NCBI GenBank assembly: GCA_002506705.1
Contig: DAYA01000012.1
Location: 1-17,895, forward strand
Direction of reading: 5' to 3'
DNA from: Euryarchaeota archaeon UBA550
GTDB lineage: Archaea; Thermoplasmatota; Poseidoniia; Poseidoniales; Poseidoniaceae
DNA length: 17,895 bases
A program made the translations under genes and the position numbers. Shown here in pieces: positions 15,507 through 17,895 of this stretch (the first letter of the stretch is position 1; every line of letters starts with the position of its first letter). A model generated the notes under the pieces. It had not been told where the DNA came from, did no database searches, and saw only the letters and a list, made by a program, of their open reading frames with translations.

Positions 15507-16031
15507 ATGGGCGAGAAGATTGAACGTATTTTGAAAACTGATTTGAAAAGTATACTAAACCCAAATATTTGGTTGCTGATTGTTGCAATCCCTCACACAT
15601 TATTTGGTGCATTGGTTCCAATGTATCAAACATCCTACGGTTCAAATGAATTTAGTGCTGCATCATATGGCTTGGTGACAGCAATAATGCTGTTGAGCAT
15701 TTATCTATTCAGTAGTGGTAAATCTCTGGCAAGGATGACTGCTTTCTTGGGAACAAGCGTTTTCTTGTGGATAATATTTGTACAAATGCTTGCAGAAGGC
15801 GGCGGCTTCAATATCGAAGCAGAATTAGCACCTCCTTTCATTTACAGTATTTCTCTAAATGTTGAACTGGCACCTCCTCTTCTTTTGTGGGGAATGTTAG
15901 GCTTCAGTGGATTCTTACACTGGAACGTAGAAGATGATGAAAACCCAAATGGAAAAAAGGAAGAGATGGAAGATGATGGCCACTCATTGGATGAAATCTT
16001 GGAATTAAGTGACAACAAAAACGATTCTTGA
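15507..16031 (+). CDS. Four-segment membrane protein of the cargo 2 operon
   Basis: The product has 174 residues with probable membrane helices at about 20-40, 52-69, 75-95 and 121-139. Helix 4 is preceded by a loop in which ELAPP occurs twice (106-110 and 120-124). A soluble acidic tail of about 35 residues ends the protein. I recognise no family. ATG 15507 is 3 bp after the stop codon of the TSP3 gene and has a GGAGG box at 15494-15498, inside the end of that gene, so the two are translated from one message. The topology suggests an integral partner of the anchored TSP3 protein or of the next two gene products. Only gene order supports this. Confidence 0.72.
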   Translation: MGEKIERILKTDLKSILNPNIWLLIVAIPHTLFGALVPMYQTSYGSNEFSAASYGLVTAIMLLSIYLFSSGKSLARMTAFLGTSVFLWIIFVQMLAEGGGFNIEAELAPPFIYSISLNVELAPPLLLWGMLGFSGFLHWNVEDDENPNGKKEEMEDDGHSLDEILELSDNKNDS

Positions 16032-16040
16032 GGTGAATGA

Positions 16041-16742
16041 ATGTCAGAGGCACTTTCCTACCACGATGATTTGATTGAACAAGGCTATTCCGAAGAAGAG
16101 GCTGTTGAACATACTCAGAGATATTTTCCGGAATTTTCACTAGATGGGAAAAAACCAGACCCGGCTCCACCTCCAGGATTCGAATTTATTCCTTCAAAGA
16201 AAGATGATACAGAAAAATCACCTCAGACTTCATTTAATTTGGACAAGGCATTATTCAAAGCTGGTGTACTTTTTGATAATACTAAACTAGCTGTAAAGGA
16301 AAACAAAAAAGTGGTCTACTCAATCTGTGGAGCAATTGTAGCATTACTCGTAATTTACATGGTTTTACAAATCCCTGCATCAACTCACCCAATAGAAGGA
16401 TCTTGGACAAAATCTGATGGCCAGGTATTCACTTTCAATATGGATGGATCTTTCGAGGACGGCACAGGTAACGATGCAGAATGGGAAATCGACGGCGACA
16501 CTCTAACATTAACTTCGATAATTGGAGATGGTGATGATTCTGTCGAAGTAATCCAAACTTTGAAGCAAGAATTTTCCAGTGACGAAGACGCCATGTGGAT
16601 TAAATGGATAGCTTTGAGTATTGACGGTCAAGATTCTACTTCCGAAGTAGAAAATACTTGTATTCTACTAATCAAAGATTCAAATTCTTATTCAGAGGAT
16701 GCTAGCGAATATGTTTCGAAATCTCCAAGTTGGTGTGAATAA
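16041..16742 (+). CDS. Single-pass membrane protein with external GSW-type beta domain
   Basis: The 233-residue product has a cytoplasmic N-terminal part (1-90) that begins with a short helical pair (LIEQGYSEEEAVEHTQRYFP, 11-30) resembling small helical protein-interaction motifs, then a proline-rich linker. One membrane helix lies at 91-112. The external part (113-233) starts IEGSWTKSDGQVFTFNMDGS and alternates short beta strands, as in small lipocalin-like or META-like barrels where a GxW motif opens the fold. C207 and C232 could form a disulfide. The domain assignment is tentative. ATG 16041 has a strong GAGGTGA box (16030-16036) and lies 9 bp after the previous gene. The topology would let it pass information or force across the membrane, but this is inferred from layout. 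Confidence 0.7.
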   Translation: MSEALSYHDDLIEQGYSEEEAVEHTQRYFPEFSLDGKKPDPAPPPGFEFIPSKKDDTEKSPQTSFNLDKALFKAGVLFDNTKLAVKENKKVVYSICGAIVALLVIYMVLQIPASTHPIEGSWTKSDGQVFTFNMDGSFEDGTGNDAEWEIDGDTLTLTSIIGDGDDSVEVIQTLKQEFSSDEDAMWIKWIALSIDGQDSTSEVENTCILLIKDSNSYSEDASEYVSKSPSWCE

Positions 16743-16755
16743 TTGGTGAGAGTAC

Positions 16756-17652
16756 ATGTCTAATGAAGACTCCACTCAACCAAGCGACTTGAAGTCAAAA
16801 ATTGACCAGTCGATTGAAAGTGTAAAATCAGGCGCAATTAAGTCTGGAAAGGTCATCGCAGATACATCAAAAAAAGCTGCAGGCTCTGCAGCAAAATTTG
16901 CTTCAGATATGAGTGCGAAAATTGGAGAGAAAAAAGAACAGGTAATCGAAACGCGCAAGAAACAGAAGGCTGAATTCATCGAGTCCCTAAAAGATGATGA
17001 GAAATACAAGCAGATCTTCAATGATGAAAAACTTCCACCTATGGTAACAATTCCTGTTACTGAACATCAACAAATTTTGGATGAAATTAACGCGCTACAG
17101 ATTGAAGTCAAGCGGTTAAAGACAAATCTGGAAGAAGCTGAAGAATTTGTTCAAACTATTGATCAAAACTCAGAGAGTACAAATGACAAAGACACTGGAA
17201 AAGAGAAAAACGCTGATGAAAAGGGACTTTCAAGCGAGGTAAATAAATCGATTAATCAAATATTGATAACACTGGGTTTCTCTGTAATTTGGGCAATTAT
17301 CTTGATTGCTGTTACTTTCCAATTAGAACAAAATGAAGTCGCTTTCAGTGGCCTAGGTGCTAAAGCAGTTGTTTGGCCAATAGGTACAACGATATGGGCA
17401 TTGTTCTTACTTACAAGTCAGTCTAAAGTGGGCACTCTTCTTTCGATGGATGTAAAAAACCGTATCAAAACCTCCATTGGAATAGGGCTTGCTACAACAC
17501 TATCTCTAATGCTTAGTGATGGTGAAACTAGGGCGATAACCAACATTTGGGGATGGTCGATGACAATAGTACTATGTGCGTTTTTATTGAGTGGTTTTTT
17601 CAGAGGAATATATTCCACTCTTCGCAAAATTTCAAACAACATAAAAATCTGA
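16756..17652 (+). CDS. Coiled-coil protein with four C-terminal membrane segments
   Basis: The 298-residue product has a long cytoplasmic N-terminal half. It contains an Ala/Lys/Ser-rich amphipathic helix (about 12-72) of the kind that lies on membranes, and a heptad-like coiled coil (about 102-136). A polar linker leads to membrane segments at about 167-188, 204-220, 238-254 and 262-282. I recognise no family. ATG 16756 is 13 bp after the previous stop codon and has a GGTGAG box at 16745-16750. It is the last gene of the operon; 74 bp further on comes the stop codon of the convergent gene X. The coiled coil suggests oligomerisation, perhaps organising the other membrane proteins of the operon. 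Confidence 0.72.
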   Translation: MSNEDSTQPSDLKSKIDQSIESVKSGAIKSGKVIADTSKKAAGSAAKFASDMSAKIGEKKEQVIETRKKQKAEFIESLKDDEKYKQIFNDEKLPPMVTIPVTEHQQILDEINALQIEVKRLKTNLEEAEEFVQTIDQNSESTNDKDTGKEKNADEKGLSSEVNKSINQILITLGFSVIWAIILIAVTFQLEQNEVAFSGLGAKAVVWPIGTTIWALFLLTSQSKVGTLLSMDVKNRIKTSIGIGLATTLSLMLSDGETRAITNIWGWSMTIVLCAFLLSGFFRGIYSTLRKISNNIKI

Positions 17653-17726
17653 TACTGAGATTTGTATTACAGATAGGCCTTCAATACTAACCACATTGGA
17701 ATCTAAATGTGAGGTTTAGACTGGTC

Positions 17727-17895
17727 TCATTTTGAAGGATACAAGTAGTAACTTCTAGCAAGCGTTGCCTCAATCTTACGCCACTTTTCACGTACCGAGT
17801 TTGGCATGTTGGGGTCATTGACTTCCCAAAGACGATATTTGTCTTTCCCGCCTTTTTGCTGGAGTTCTTCATCAGCAGTGCCTCCAATTCCAAAG
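17727..17895 (-). CDS. Gene X, C-terminal end only (cut by the window edge)
   Basis: The minus-strand frame ending at TGA 17727-17729 is open to the edge of the window and gives 55 residues. They start FGIGGTADEELQQKGGKDKY, pass through LWEVNDPNMPNSVREKWRKI and end SYYLYPSK. The start lies outside the window. The product is not recognised from this tail. That it is a real coding end is supported by two further copies of its last codons at 12013-12081 and 13325-13433, in which protein-level similarity is kept. Its 3' end is the repeated border of the accessory island, so this gene, together with the thioesterase, marks the original chromosomal context. Confidence 0.75.
   Translation of the reverse strand, partial: FGIGGTADEELQQKGGKDKYRLWEVNDPNMPNSVREKWRKIEATLARSYYLYPSK

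Larger units (their letters stand above)
12013..17828. other. Accessory island bracketed by three copies of the gene X 3' end
   Basis: Three direct copies of the end of gene X lie at 12013-12081 (A), 13344-13432 (B) and 17740-17828 (C). B and C match at 83 of 89 positions by hand count. They divide the island into cargo 1 (about 12082-13115, two genes), a duplicated junction (13116-13432), and cargo 2 (13433-17739, five genes). By eye the cargo is more AT-rich than the PCNA and ABC transporter genes. No integrase, transposase, terminal inverted repeats or tRNA border is visible. I call this an insertion hotspot grown in at least two steps; the mechanism is inferred. Confidence 0.6.

Noticed and set aside
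17653..17726. Possible third copy of the thioesterase 3' end before copy C of gene X
   Set aside because: Only a short AGGCCTT match with the thioesterase end is visible, which is within chance; no protein-level similarity in any frame.
17687..17893. 68-codon minus-strand frame starting with ATG near the right edge
   Set aside because: It overlaps gene X in a different phase; the gene X phase is supported by two further copies with conserved protein sequence.

Overview
The window looks like chromosomal DNA of a planktonic euryarchaeon, most likely Marine Group II (Candidatus Poseidoniales). Supporting signs are an archaeal PCNA sliding clamp, a tRNA-Gly with no encoded CCA, GGTG/GAGGTG Shine-Dalgarno boxes mixed with apparently leaderless starts, a PGF-CTERM type surface protein, and two large secreted Asp/Gly-rich proteins with calcium-binding thrombospondin-type-3 (TSP3) repeats and C-terminal membrane anchors. 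The group assignment is an inference from gene style; no rRNA is present.

Left and middle part (1 to about 12,020). Two unrecognised multi-pass membrane proteins face each other (125-889 and 920-1783). A DsrE-like protein follows (1876-2265), then tRNA-Gly(UCC) on the minus strand. Next is a very large membrane-anchored subtilisin-type protease (2466-7151, minus) whose C-terminal half is a stalk of 12 TSP3-like units. Divergent from it is an ABCB-type half-transporter (7230-9095). A minus-strand pair encodes a family 2 glycosyltransferase with three membrane segments and a small two-segment membrane protein. Divergent from these is the PCNA gene, followed at 29 bp by a hotdog-fold acyl-CoA thioesterase-like gene, probably in the same transcript.

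Right part (about 12,010 to 17,830): an accessory island. The apparent ancestral layout was thioesterase facing 'gene X', a gene whose C-terminal codons enter at the right edge on the minus strand (17727-17895). Between them the 3' end of gene X occurs twice more, as a remnant with an internal stop at 12013-12081 (A) and a remnant at 13325-13433 (B). The 3' end of the thioesterase is also duplicated, as a decayed fragment at 13116-13280 just before B. These copies bracket two cargo blocks. Cargo 1 (about 12082-13115) holds a PGF-CTERM surface protein and a zinc-ribbon membrane protein, transcribed divergently. Cargo 2 (about 13433-17739) holds a small Cys-rich zinc-ribbon protein and a divergent four-gene operon for membrane and surface proteins: a TSP3 protein with two Cys modules, a four-segment membrane protein, a single-pass protein with a GSW-type beta domain, and a coiled-coil protein with four membrane segments. 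Two closely spaced palindromes lie in the divergent promoter region of cargo 2.

The part most likely to be undescribed is this repeat-bracketed insertion hotspot at the 3' end of gene X together with its membrane/surface operon. No recombinase or transposase gene is visible in the window, so the mechanism is open. The other genes look like ordinary core or surface-biology genes.
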